DNA of 64,000 nt from Prauserella endophytica (lineage in GTDB: Bacteria; Actinomycetota; Actinomycetes; Mycobacteriales; Pseudonocardiaceae): the NCBI RefSeq assembly GCF_005146945.1, contig NZ_SWMS01000023.1, positions 1 to 64,000 of the forward strand, given 5' to 3'. Every line of letters begins with the position of its first letter. The stretch's first letter is position 1. The notes below the pieces were generated by a model. The model saw only the letters and a list, made by a program, of their open reading frames with translations, searched no databases and was not told the origin of the DNA. Made by a program: the position numbers and the translations under genes. Below, piece after piece: positions 16,679-24,257 of the stretch.

Positions 16679-18604
16679 ATGATCGACATTCGGGGCTGGG
16701 GCGGAACCTTCGTCCGTGCCGGCGTTGCATCGATCATCATCTTGGCTACGCTGCTGGTCGGAGCGACCCGGGCCAGCGCGCATCCGACGCTGCTCTTCTC
16801 CGACCCGCCGGCGGGGACCGCGATACCTGACTCGCCAAGGGTCATCAACTTGATGTTCAACGAGCCTGTCACCGTGGGCAAGCGTGCCCTCGCTGTGACC
16901 GGTGAGGCTGGCGAGGTCGCGCTGTCCGCGGCGACCGTCACACAGGGCGGGCGGATGGTGACGGCTCGTGCCCAACAGCGGCTGGACCACGGCACCTACA
17001 TCGTGCGATGGCGGGTAACCGGGGCGGACGGCGACCCGATGGAGGACGAGTACAGGTTCGCCGTCGGCACGGCGCTTTCTGGGGCGAGTGTGGCTCGTGG
17101 CGACGCCTCCGCGATTGCCTGGGCCGACGCGCTGCTGCGGTGGTTGCTGTTCGCCGGACTTGCCGTGGCGCTTGGGGGTATCGCGGCCGAGCGGTTCACG
17201 AACTCGGCGCGTGTTGAGAAACCCGCGCTGCGCGCGTTGAGGCCATGGACGATGCCGGGAATTCTCATCGGGCTGCTCGCCGCGGCGGGGCTGAGCGCCC
17301 GACTTGTCACCGACGCGGGCACGGCGAGCACGCTCTGGATCGATCGGATCGGCCAGCTTCTCGGGGTGGAGGCTGCGGCGTTCGCGTTGGCGCTCGTGCT
17401 TGTGGCTCTCGGGCGGCGGACGTGGACGGTTGCGCCCTTGCTCGTGGTGGCGGCCGCTGAGGGCCTGCGGTCGCACGCGAACGTCGCCGTCCCGGGATGG
17501 GGCGCACTGCTGACCGCCGTGCACGTGGCCGCCGTCGCGGTGTGGCTTGGGGCGCTGCTACACGTGAGCCGTGCCGCACATGCTTGGCGACGGGAGCGCG
17601 TCGCGATGCTCTGGGTCTTCCTCGGCTACATGCGGCTGGCGGCGTGGGTGTTCGTCCTGGTCGTCGGCACCGGCACCGTGTCGGCGCTCCTGCTGATCCC
17701 CCTCTCCTCTGTATTCAGTACCACCTACGGCCAGGTGTTGGTGGCCAAGCTCTGTCTCGTCGTCCTCGCGACCGGGGTAGCGCTCGCAGCCCGGGTGGCC
17801 GGGCGTCGCCCTGAGCGGTTGGCTCGTGCGGGCATGCTCGTGCGAGTGGAGAGCGCGGTACTCGTCGTGGTGATTGCGGTGAGTGCTGTGCTCGTGTCGG
17901 CTCCGCCGGTGGGCAATCGGATGGCGGCGGCGCCTCCGCCAGCTCGCGGCCTCGAGGTTCCGTTGGGGGCGTTGGCCGGTCAGGTAGGCGTAGTAGCCGC
18001 AGCGAGCGATGGCCAGCTGGTGGTGCGGTTGTCCACGCCCCGCGGCGGGGACTATTACGCGCCCGATGAGCAACAGCAATACAACCTGTCTGGTGCGGTC
18101 GCTGCCGGCGACGAGGACCGCGTACTGACGTTTCGCGCCTGCGGCGAAGGCTGTTTCACAACTCCAGTGGACTGGCGCGCCGGTGAAAACGTGGTGACGT
18201 TGCGGGCCGGAGCTGACGGTTGGCGTGGTGGTGTGGTGGCCCTGGTGGTGCCTTGGCCCGCGCAGCGCGCTGCCACGGAACTTGCGCGGGTCGTCAAGGT
18301 GATGCGGGCAATCGACGGCTTCACTGTTTACGAGGCTGTGACCAGCGACACCACGCAGCGACTACCAGCTCCGCAGCGCCTTGATCTCGCCGGAGAGTTC
18401 TTCATGGCTCAAGAGCCCTATGCCTCCGGCGTGGCGCCGCTCGCCGTCCGGATCGCTCGGGACGGCGAGCCCGTCCAGCTCGCGCTGGGGTTCCCCGCGG
18501 CATCCACCACCGTCCGGCTAACGCTCGACGATCAGGGACGGATCAGCGAGGAGACCCTCACCGACGGCAGCCACCTCATCCATCGCCGGTTCGTCTACCC
18601 GTAG
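16679..18604 (+). CDS. CopC-CopD fusion, copper resistance/uptake protein
   Basis: A 641-residue protein. After a signal segment, the CopC domain starts with the N-terminal His (ASAHPTLLFSDPPAG), as in copper-binding CopC proteins, and ends near residue 125. A CopD domain of about eight membrane helices follows (residues about 140-425), then a large C-terminal extracytoplasmic domain. CopC binds Cu(II) outside the cell and CopD is thought to move copper across the membrane, so the fusion could feed copper to ctaD or a cupredoxin. The start at 16679 follows GGAGGTGG. There is no obvious operator in the 218 bp upstream, so it may be read from the second ccdA promoter. Confidence 0.88.
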   Translation: MIDIRGWGGTFVRAGVASIIILATLLVGATRASAHPTLLFSDPPAGTAIPDSPRVINLMFNEPVTVGKRALAVTGEAGEVALSAATVTQGGRMVTARAQQRLDHGTYIVRWRVTGADGDPMEDEYRFAVGTALSGASVARGDASAIAWADALLRWLLFAGLAVALGGIAAERFTNSARVEKPALRALRPWTMPGILIGLLAAAGLSARLVTDAGTASTLWIDRIGQLLGVEAAAFALALVLVALGRRTWTVAPLLVVAAAEGLRSHANVAVPGWGALLTAVHVAAVAVWLGALLHVSRAAHAWRRERVAMLWVFLGYMRLAAWVFVLVVGTGTVSALLLIPLSSVFSTTYGQVLVAKLCLVVLATGVALAARVAGRRPERLARAGMLVRVESAVLVVVIAVSAVLVSAPPVGNRMAAAPPPARGLEVPLGALAGQVGVVAAASDGQLVVRLSTPRGGDYYAPDEQQQYNLSGAVAAGDEDRVLTFRACGEGCFTTPVDWRAGENVVTLRAGADGWRGGVVALVVPWPAQRAATELARVVKVMRAIDGFTVYEAVTSDTTQRLPAPQRLDLAGEFFMAQEPYASGVAPLAVRIARDGEPVQLALGFPAASTTVRLTLDDQGRISEETLTDGSHLIHRRFVYP

Positions 18605-18622
18605 CTGAGCGCGGAACAGTCA

Positions 18623-18943
18623 CTAGCATGTACCAGCCATCATTTGGGTCATCACCGCGGCGCCGGAGGCCGCGAGCAACGCCGCGCCTAGTAGCGCGGC
18701 CAGGACGAGCCAGATCAGCATGGGCACGCGCCGAAGCGACATGGTTCTGGACGCCGGGGGATCCAGCGTGGGTAGGTCGCGCAGCAGCTCGTCGACCTCG
18801 CCGAGGGTGCGTGCGCGGTAGACGGACGCCGCCCGATCCGAGAACTCGTCCAGGGTCAGCCGTCCGTCCCCGACGTGCCGGCGCAGCGTTGTGACGACGC
18901 GGTCACGGTCGGCATCCGACGCTCGCATCCACGACTGCTCCAT
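18623..18943 (-). CDS. DUF1707 domain membrane protein
   Basis: This 106-residue protein has an N-terminal DUF1707/SHOCT-like segment (MRASDADRDRVVTTLRRHVGDGRLTLDEFSDR), in which the ADRDRV and RLTLDEF positions are typical, followed by a linker and one transmembrane helix. The molecular role of DUF1707 is unknown. It is the last of three small membrane-protein genes on the minus strand, whose promoter lies at the operator at 19421. It converges with the CopC-CopD gene. Confidence 0.8.
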   Translation of the reverse strand: MEQSWMRASDADRDRVVTTLRRHVGDGRLTLDEFSDRAASVYRARTLGEVDELLRDLPTLDPPASRTMSLRRVPMLIWLVLAALLGAALLAASGAAVMTQMMAGTC

Positions 18944-18958
18944 GAGAACCCCGCAAGC

Positions 18959-19195
18959 TCAGTCGTCGACCGGCGGCGTCCCGGGCCGGCCGCCGACCAC
19001 CCGACCGCTGGCCAGGACGTCCTGCGCGCGCAGCACACGAACTTCTTCCCGTAGCTCAGCGATCTGCCGGTCAAGTTCGGGATCCTCGCGGGGAGTCGCG
19101 CAGTGGCCCTGGCCTCGTAATGTGGGTCGGATACAGAACATGTAGGCGAAAGTCATTGCGACGACCAGGACAATCGCGGTCAACCAGAGAGGCAT
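18959..19195 (-). CDS. Small membrane protein with coiled-coil tail
   Basis: A 78-residue protein. One N-terminal helix (WLTAIVLVVAMTFAYMFCI) contains a Cys and Met residues, and a short charged region then forms a coiled coil (LDRQIAELREEVRVLRAQ). It has the same plan as the gene immediately upstream, with which it shares one base at the stop-start junction, so the two probably act together. I do not recognise a named family. The operon context suggests a role in copper or membrane redox maintenance, which is inference. Confidence 0.65.
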   Translation of the reverse strand: MPLWLTAIVLVVAMTFAYMFCIRPTLRGQGHCATPREDPELDRQIAELREEVRVLRAQDVLASGRVVGGRPGTPPVDD

Positions 19196-19392
19196 CAGTA
19201 CTCACTCCGTGCACGGTCGTTGGCGCGCTCAGCCTTGAGCTGGTCGATCTCCGCTCGCAATAGCGCGATCTGCTGCTCGTTGCCGGGCCTGGGGCCAAGG
19301 GTCTGACGGCGACCGCGCCCCATCAGCCACATCATGACGCCCATACCTACCGGGCAGGCCAAGACCGCGAGACCCAGCAGAAGCGATTCCAT
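19195..19392 (-). CDS. Small Cys/Met-rich membrane protein (DUF2933-like)
   Basis: A 65-residue protein with one helix carrying CPVGMGVMMWLMGRG, followed by a coiled coil (NEQQIALLRAEIDQLKAE). The Cys-Pro and Met-Met pattern resembles DUF2933-type proteins seen beside copper genes; that comparison is from memory and tentative. GGAGGAATC gives a strong ribosome binding site. It is first in a three-gene minus-strand operon, and a perfect operator lies 28 bp upstream of its start. Confidence 0.65.
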   Translation of the reverse strand: MESLLLGLAVLACPVGMGVMMWLMGRGRRQTLGPRPGNEQQIALLRAEIDQLKAERANDRARSEY

Positions 19393-19420
19393 GATTCCTC
19401 CACCGACGACACCAATAATC

Positions 19421-19437
19421 TACTATCAACTTTAGTA
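19421..19437. promoter_or_regulatory. BlaI-type operator 7 (divergent small-protein operon / cupredoxin)
   Basis: The sequence is TACTA-tcaactt-TAGTA, perfect in both arms. It lies between the minus-strand small-protein operon and the plus-strand cupredoxin gene. Confidence 0.8.
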
Positions 19438-19508
19438 GATGTTAGCACTGCTGGAACTCTGCTCGTCGCGGCGGATGCTGACGAGAAGAACTTTCCAGGA
19501 GGCTCGGC

Positions 19509-19958
19509 ATGTCTACGAGACGTGTTCTTCAGTACTACGTCGTAGGAGCAGCGCTCGCAGTCGCCGGCCTGGTCGTGGTCGGCTGCGGAGGGCCCAATGG
19601 TGCGGACGGTGCCACGACGCCACCTGCCGGAGGTCAGGCGGAAGAAAAGCGCATTAGGGTTTCCCTGACGGACTTCCGCATCGGCATGTCGCAGCGGACC
19701 CTCGCCCCCGGGCGGTACACGTTCGTCGTGACCAACGATGGGCAGGCGCGGCATGCGCTGGACATCAAGGGCCCTGGTATCGAGGAGGAGCGTACTGAAA
19801 CGCTTGACGCAGGCGAGTCGGCGAACCTCACCGTCACGCTGTCCGCCGATGTCTACGACGTCTACTGCCCTGTCGGCAATCATCGAGAACTAGGTATGGA
19901 GACCACCGTTGGCGGTCGAGCTGCCTCAACGACCGACGATGGAGCCGATGGCTATTAG
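19509..19958 (+). CDS. Cupredoxin-domain lipoprotein
   Basis: This 149-residue lipoprotein has a signal peptide with lipobox VVGC. Its cupredoxin domain contains the expected type I copper ligands: His in RHALDIK, and Cys, His and Met in YCPVGNHRELGM (C-x4-H-x4-M). It probably carries electrons or holds copper on the outer face of the membrane, and so is a candidate partner of the oxidase or of the CopC-CopD system. It is divergently transcribed from the small-protein operon and shares the operator at 19421. Confidence 0.85.
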   Translation: MSTRRVLQYYVVGAALAVAGLVVVGCGGPNGADGATTPPAGGQAEEKRIRVSLTDFRIGMSQRTLAPGRYTFVVTNDGQARHALDIKGPGIEEERTETLDAGESANLTVTLSADVYDVYCPVGNHRELGMETTVGGRAASTTDDGADGY

Positions 19959-20022
19959 CGGCGACGGCGCTGGCAGGCGCAGGGTGGGCTAAGCGAGCCC
20001 CATTCCGCAGTCGTACCCAACC

Positions 20023-20039
20023 TACTATGTTGAATAGTA
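20023..20039. promoter_or_regulatory. BlaI-type operator 8 (Lgt-like gene)
   Basis: The sequence is TACTA-tgttgaa-TAGTA, perfect in both arms. It ends 13 bp before the ATG of the Lgt-like gene. Confidence 0.8.
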
Positions 20040-20052
20040 GGATTGTTGGCAT

Positions 20053-21381
20053 ATGACTGGCGGAAGGATCGCGACCGTGGGGAAAAAGCCGCACAAGAAG
20101 GCGGCCGGCAACAGGTCGGCGCGCATGGGGACCAAGGTCACGACCGACCGCGCTGAACGGAAGCAGGGTGGTGCTGGCGTCCCGCCGGCGCTCGCGCGTA
20201 ACGTCGCTTCCGTCGCGCCCGCGAGCGCGGTTCCGGCTCTTGCCGCCCTTCCGAAAAGCGCACCTGTACGGCGCGACGCGGCCAAGACTGTAGGTGGCGG
20301 TGCGGCGATCCTGCGTGTGGACGAGGAGCAGCCGGCCGCGAGGGGATGCCTGTCGGCTGCACTCGCGGGCGCCGAACCTCAGGGCCTGGCGGCGACGTAC
20401 TCGTTCGAGGTACCCGAATCCGGCGGGCCGTACTCGGGGGCGATCCGGTTCGTCGGAACCCGCGTTCGGGTGCTGGGGAAGCCCGACCCTGGGGATCGGT
20501 TCGAGCGCATCGAGGGGTTCGACGGGCTCGAACCGGGTAGCGGTCGGGCGGCCATCACTACCCGCGCGCTGGGGATCAACCCCGGTGAGTGGAGAGTTAC
20601 CGCTATGTCAGCTGAGAGGTCGGCGGCGCCAACGAGCATGCGCCTGCCCCGGCGTGTCATCTCAACGGCGACGACGTTCGGTCAGCTGGCGCAGGGACCT
20701 GCGGTGCGGCTGGCGTGGCCCACGCTGGTCGGAATGGGTGCGGTTGTCGCTGTCGTGTTCCAGGCGCTGCTGGCCGGCAGAGCGGGTATCGACGTCGCGG
20801 CCGTGCTCGTGATGTCGTTGATCGGCTGCATCCTGGGCTTCGTGGGCGGTAAGGCGTACTACCTCGTCTTGCATCACAAGCATCCGCGGCAGTTCCTCAG
20901 CGCCGGCGCCTGCATACAGGGTTTCCTCCTCGTCGCACTTGGGGTTATCGCGGTGGGGGCGGCGGCGCTAGGCATACCGATCGGCGTGCTGCTGGATACC
21001 ACGGCGCCGGGGGTGTTCCTGGGCATGGCGGTGGGGCGCCCCGGATGCTGGCTCACCGGCTGCTGCGCGGGCCGCCCGACCAGTTCCCGCTGGGGTATGT
21101 GGTCCTCGGATCGTCGACTGGCTACTCGCCGATTTCCGGTGCAACTTCTCGAAGCTGCGGCGGCGTTGGTGATCGGCGCCGTCTCGCTGATCCTTGTGCT
21201 CACGACTCAGCCATCCATCGCCGGAGTGATCTTCGTCGGCGCGGTCGCGGCCTACACCTTCAGTAGGCAGTTACTTTTTCCCTTACGGACCGAGTCACGT
21301 ACTCGGATCGGACGCTCGGTCACCATGGTCTTCTGTGGGGTCGTACTCGCTGCCACCGTGAGTCTTCCCATCCTCGCGTAA
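20053..21381 (+). CDS. Prolipoprotein diacylglyceryl transferase-like membrane protein with N-terminal extension
   Basis: A 442-residue protein. Roughly the first 200 residues are soluble, Ala/Arg-rich and unlike Lgt. The C-terminal 230 form about seven membrane helices, with an Lgt-like core: GRPGCWLTGCCAGRPT, an Arg-rich loop, and FPVQLLEAAAALVIG matching the Lgt region around the QxxE. Lgt transfers diacylglycerol to lipobox Cys. Several regulon members here are lipoproteins (DUF305, cupredoxin, rhodanese), so a dedicated Lgt paralogue is attractive but unproven. The Lgt-signature Gly/Arg residues should be checked before assigning the enzyme. The assumed ATG has no good ribosome binding site; residue 25 (20125) is an alternative start. 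Confidence 0.7.
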   Translation: MTGGRIATVGKKPHKKAAGNRSARMGTKVTTDRAERKQGGAGVPPALARNVASVAPASAVPALAALPKSAPVRRDAAKTVGGGAAILRVDEEQPAARGCLSAALAGAEPQGLAATYSFEVPESGGPYSGAIRFVGTRVRVLGKPDPGDRFERIEGFDGLEPGSGRAAITTRALGINPGEWRVTAMSAERSAAPTSMRLPRRVISTATTFGQLAQGPAVRLAWPTLVGMGAVVAVVFQALLAGRAGIDVAAVLVMSLIGCILGFVGGKAYYLVLHHKHPRQFLSAGACIQGFLLVALGVIAVGAAALGIPIGVLLDTTAPGVFLGMAVGRPGCWLTGCCAGRPTSSRWGMWSSDRRLATRRFPVQLLEAAAALVIGAVSLILVLTTQPSIAGVIFVGAVAAYTFSRQLLFPLRTESRTRIGRSVTMVFCGVVLAATVSLPILA

Positions 21382-21630
21382 GTCCGGAAGGCATGACCGT
21401 CCCTGGTGGGGGTCTTGCTGAGTCTTGACGCGGCTGAGCAGTTGTACGACCGGCGCGAGTTCGAGGAGCTCACGACGGCAAAGGACGCATGTGTTGGCGT
21501 GCATGGCGAATGCGGCAGACTCCCACGAGCCGAGTGTTCCCAGTAGGAAACTGGCTGCGGAGATGGTGTATACACATCCGGAGGCTTCATGTCTGAGAAT
21601 GGCCCCACTCCCTTGCGACCACGACAGCAT
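21295..21630 (-). CDS. Weak hypothetical ORF next to operator 9
   Basis: A 111-residue frame that starts 4 bp from the operator at 21635 and contains CVLCRRELLELAPVV followed by a polar tail. Its last 87 bp run antisense through the 3' end of the Lgt-like gene, and it has no recognised domain. I list it only because of the operator; a leaderless transcript would be needed. It may well be spurious. Confidence 0.25.
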   Translation of the reverse strand: MLSWSQGSGAILRHEASGCVYTISAASFLLGTLGSWESAAFAMHANTCVLCRRELLELAPVVQLLSRVKTQQDPHQGRSCLPDLREDGKTHGGSEYDPTEDHGDRASDPST

Positions 21631-21634
21631 AACC

Positions 21635-21651
21635 TACTATGCTTATACGTA
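21635..21651. promoter_or_regulatory. BlaI-type operator 9 (target unclear)
   Basis: The sequence is TACTA-tgcttat-ACGTA; the right half is one or two bases off the consensus. It lies just beyond the end of the M23 gene and upstream of a weak minus-strand ORF. No convincing target gene was found. Confidence 0.5.
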
Positions 21652-21668
21652 GATTGGGAGGGCGGCGC

Positions 21669-22955
21669 TCAGATCGCGACGCCGTTGGCGCGAAGCCACA
21701 CTAACGGATCGATCTTGTAGCCGTCCTTGTGCACCTCGAAGTGCAGGTGCGGGCCCGTGGACTGGCCGCGGTTGCCGACCGTGGCGATCTGCTCCCCGGC
21801 AGCGACGCGCTGGCCAACGTATACCAGTGTCTCGTTGATATGGCCATACACGGTGATGGTGCCGTTGTCATGACGGACGCGAACCCACAAACCGAAACCG
21901 CTCGCAGGGCCGGATGAGATGACCACTCCGTCCAGCACGGAGACAATCGGTGTGCCGATGCTATTGGCGATGTCCAGTCCGTAATGGATGCTTCCCCAGC
22001 GTGGCCCGTATGTGGAGGTGATTACGCCCGTAGTGGGTGCCACGACGCCGCTTTGGTTGGGGCGTGGGGGGTGACTGTGGGGCGCGGGTCGGGGTGCCGG
22101 CCGGCTCGACCTGGAGGGTGGATTCCGGGTGGATGCCGAAGCCTGCTCGGACGCCCGGTGGCGCTCCTGCCAGTCGCTGTACTCGTGCCGTTGGCCTTGA
22201 AGATCGGCGAAGGTGCGCTGCGCTTGCGTGAGCCGGGCCTGAAGGGCTTCCTTGCGCTCGAGGAGCTCGGTGCTGCGTCGCTGCGCGGCAGTCTCGCTTG
22301 CCACCGCGGTCTCATACGCTTGCGCCGCGGCGGTCTTGGCTTGTTCGGCCGCCTGTGCCTTGTCCTTGGCTTCCTGCGCGGCTGTCCGGGCAGCGGCATC
22401 GGCATTGGCCTTGGTGGACATGGCTTGCCGCACGACGTCGAGCGCGTTCAGTCGCGAGTCACCGACCGCGTTGAGCAGTGACGCACGGGCCAGTAGATCC
22501 TTTGGGCTGTCAGATCCCACATAGGCACTGAGCGATCCGATGGTGCTGCCTTGGCGAAAGCTGGCGGCGGCGAACTCGTCAAGCTGCTGTCTCGCCTGCT
22601 GGAGCTGGGTGATGGCCGCATTGACCTCGGTGCGAGCGTTGTCGGCGGCCACCTGGGCGGTGCGAGCCGCAGTACGGGTGGATTGCACTTCCTGTTGGGC
22701 AGCGGTGACCTCGTCGTAGCTTGCGGCGAGCTCGAGCTGCGCTGCGGTTAACGCCGTGCTAGCTTCGGCGACCTGGTTGGCCAGGCTGCCGACTTGCTCG
22801 GCGATTCCGCGCGCCTCCGCACTACTCGCCTGGAGTTCCTCATCGCTGGGGTTTGGCGGGGGCGGCATCGCGGCCGCTCCGGGAGGCGTCGCTAGGGCGA
22901 AGGCGGCGATCACACTGGCGAGGGCGCCACGGGCCGCGAACCTGCGTCCAGTCAT
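21669..22955 (-). CDS. Secreted M23 (LytM-type) peptidase with coiled coil
   Basis: This 428-residue protein has a Sec signal peptide ending near AAAM, a long coiled coil (about residues 40-260; many Ala, Gln, Glu, Thr) and a Pro/Ser linker. The M23 domain follows, with the zinc ligands HYGLD and HLHFEV plus GVITSTYGPRWG. Such EnvC-like proteins cut peptide cross-bridges in peptidoglycan or activate amidases. GAGGAGGG precedes the ATG. Operator 10 lies 18 bp upstream and is shared with the divergent rhodanese gene. Confidence 0.9.
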   Translation of the reverse strand: MTGRRFAARGALASVIAAFALATPPGAAAMPPPPNPSDEELQASSAEARGIAEQVGSLANQVAEASTALTAAQLELAASYDEVTAAQQEVQSTRTAARTAQVAADNARTEVNAAITQLQQARQQLDEFAAASFRQGSTIGSLSAYVGSDSPKDLLARASLLNAVGDSRLNALDVVRQAMSTKANADAAARTAAQEAKDKAQAAEQAKTAAAQAYETAVASETAAQRRSTELLERKEALQARLTQAQRTFADLQGQRHEYSDWQERHRASEQASASTRNPPSRSSRPAPRPAPHSHPPRPNQSGVVAPTTGVITSTYGPRWGSIHYGLDIANSIGTPIVSVLDGVVISSGPASGFGLWVRVRHDNGTITVYGHINETLVYVGQRVAAGEQIATVGNRGQSTGPHLHFEVHKDGYKIDPLVWLRANGVAI

Positions 22956-22973
22956 GGCACCCTCCTCGGTAGA

Positions 22974-22990
22974 AACTATTTAACATAGTA
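22974..22990. promoter_or_regulatory. BlaI-type operator 10 (divergent M23 peptidase / rhodanese)
   Basis: The sequence is AACTA-tttaaca-TAGTA, nine of ten arm bases. It lies 18 bp from the M23 gene start and 89 bp from the rhodanese start. Confidence 0.75.
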
Positions 22991-23079
22991 CTCACGGGTA
23001 TACTGCGACAACATGGGTCTCTTTCGCAACACCAGTCACTCACGTAGGCAGTGACTGAGAGGTTGGCTATGGTCTGGAG

Positions 23080-23514
23080 GTGTCATTCCGCGGATTTCTT
23101 CTGCTCGCGATGGCGGCCGTAGCGCTGCTCGGCGTCGGCGGCTGTGCAGGGGGAGGCGAAACAGAGCCTTCCGTGGCGGCGCCTGTCTCGATCAGCCTGT
23201 TGGCTCCTGACGAGTTCGCCAAGGCGATCGCCGATCCCGCTCGCATCGTGATCAACGTCCACGTCCCCTTCGAGGGGGCACTGCCTGGCACGGACATGAT
23301 GATTCCTTTCAACGAGATCGAGCGGCGACTTTCCGAGTTGCCGTCCGATCGGACGCTGCCCATCGCGGTCTATTGCATGAGCGGCCGGATGAGTGCCGAC
23401 GCGGCGCGGGCCCTGAAGGGCCTCGGATTTGCGGACATCGTCGATCTCGACGGTGGTATGCGGGCATGGCAAGCCAGCGGCCGAACGCTTGCGCAGTCCG
23501 CGCCGGGCAGTTGA
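23080..23514 (+). CDS. Rhodanese-domain lipoprotein
   Basis: This 144-residue lipoprotein has the lipobox VGGC near residue 21 and a single rhodanese domain. The active-site loop is YCMSGRMS, with the catalytic Cys and the Arg four residues on, followed by the usual FADIVDLDGGMRAWQ. Exported rhodaneses can act as sulfurtransferases or thiol relays; here it could work with CcdA and the TlpA proteins. It starts with GTG and shares the operator at 22974 with the divergent M23 gene. Confidence 0.87.
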   Translation: MSFRGFLLLAMAAVALLGVGGCAGGGETEPSVAAPVSISLLAPDEFAKAIADPARIVINVHVPFEGALPGTDMMIPFNEIERRLSELPSDRTLPIAVYCMSGRMSADAARALKGLGFADIVDLDGGMRAWQASGRTLAQSAPGS

Positions 23515-23558
23515 CGGCTCCTGGTGAATTCGGCCTGGTGTCGCGCCGGCGGATCAGC

Positions 23559-23575
23559 TACTATCTGAGTTAGTA
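23559..23575. promoter_or_regulatory. BlaI-type operator 11 (target unclear)
   Basis: The sequence is TACTA-tctgagt-TAGTA, perfect in both arms. It is followed on the plus strand by about 680 bp with no gene that I can support. Confidence 0.7.
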
Positions 23576-23579
23576 GCGG

Positions 23580-24257
23580 TTGGTGGCGTTCCCCCCTCGC
23601 GCCCCGCTGCTTGCGGGACCATGTTCCGGAGGTCGCCCTCCCAACATTGGCCCGCGTCTCGTTGCCGGGCGGAGCATGATCCCGAGAAATCCGTCCGGCA
23701 GCGAGGCACTATCTGGCACATCTCCGTGGTCCGCTGCCACGCACGTTGAGTGGGGAATTCACGTCGACGCGGGGCTTCCCAGGACCGCTCGTCGAAACCG
23801 GTGCATGCTGCTGACGGTCGGCTGTGCTCGGTCGCTCCGGGTGGTCGACCACACGTAGCCGTGCGGCGCTCTGAGTCCTGCAAGCCCAGCAGGGACGCCT
23901 GCTGTTTCTGGTTCCGGGCCCGCGGAGTGCCTGGGGGAGGCTTCGCAACCACGCCAGGTAAGGCCGGGCTCTAAGACAATCCTGAGGTCGCATCGTTGGC
24001 TGGGAGCGGACTCCTCTATGTCCGTGCTCACTGGTTGGCCCTTCAGCTGAATGACGAGCCTACCGAGCGGCCGCTCGGCCTCACCACATGCGGCAAGGGT
24101 GCGCCGGAAGCGCGCGGCACCCAACGTGACGTGCACTTCCGGCAACCGACCACAACCACTACTCACGTCGAGGTCTGAGTCACCAACGGCAGGCATCTCC
24201 GACCTCTATCAACACATGACGTTACTGATTCACCCAGTGCTGGAGCCGAGGATGCGA
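23580..24257. other. Stretch after operator 11 without a supported gene
   Basis: Several open frames occur (for example plus 23580-23858 and minus 23759-24196), but none has coding-like composition or a recognised domain. A decayed gene that once followed the perfect operator is possible; I see no diagnostic motif. Confidence 0.4.
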
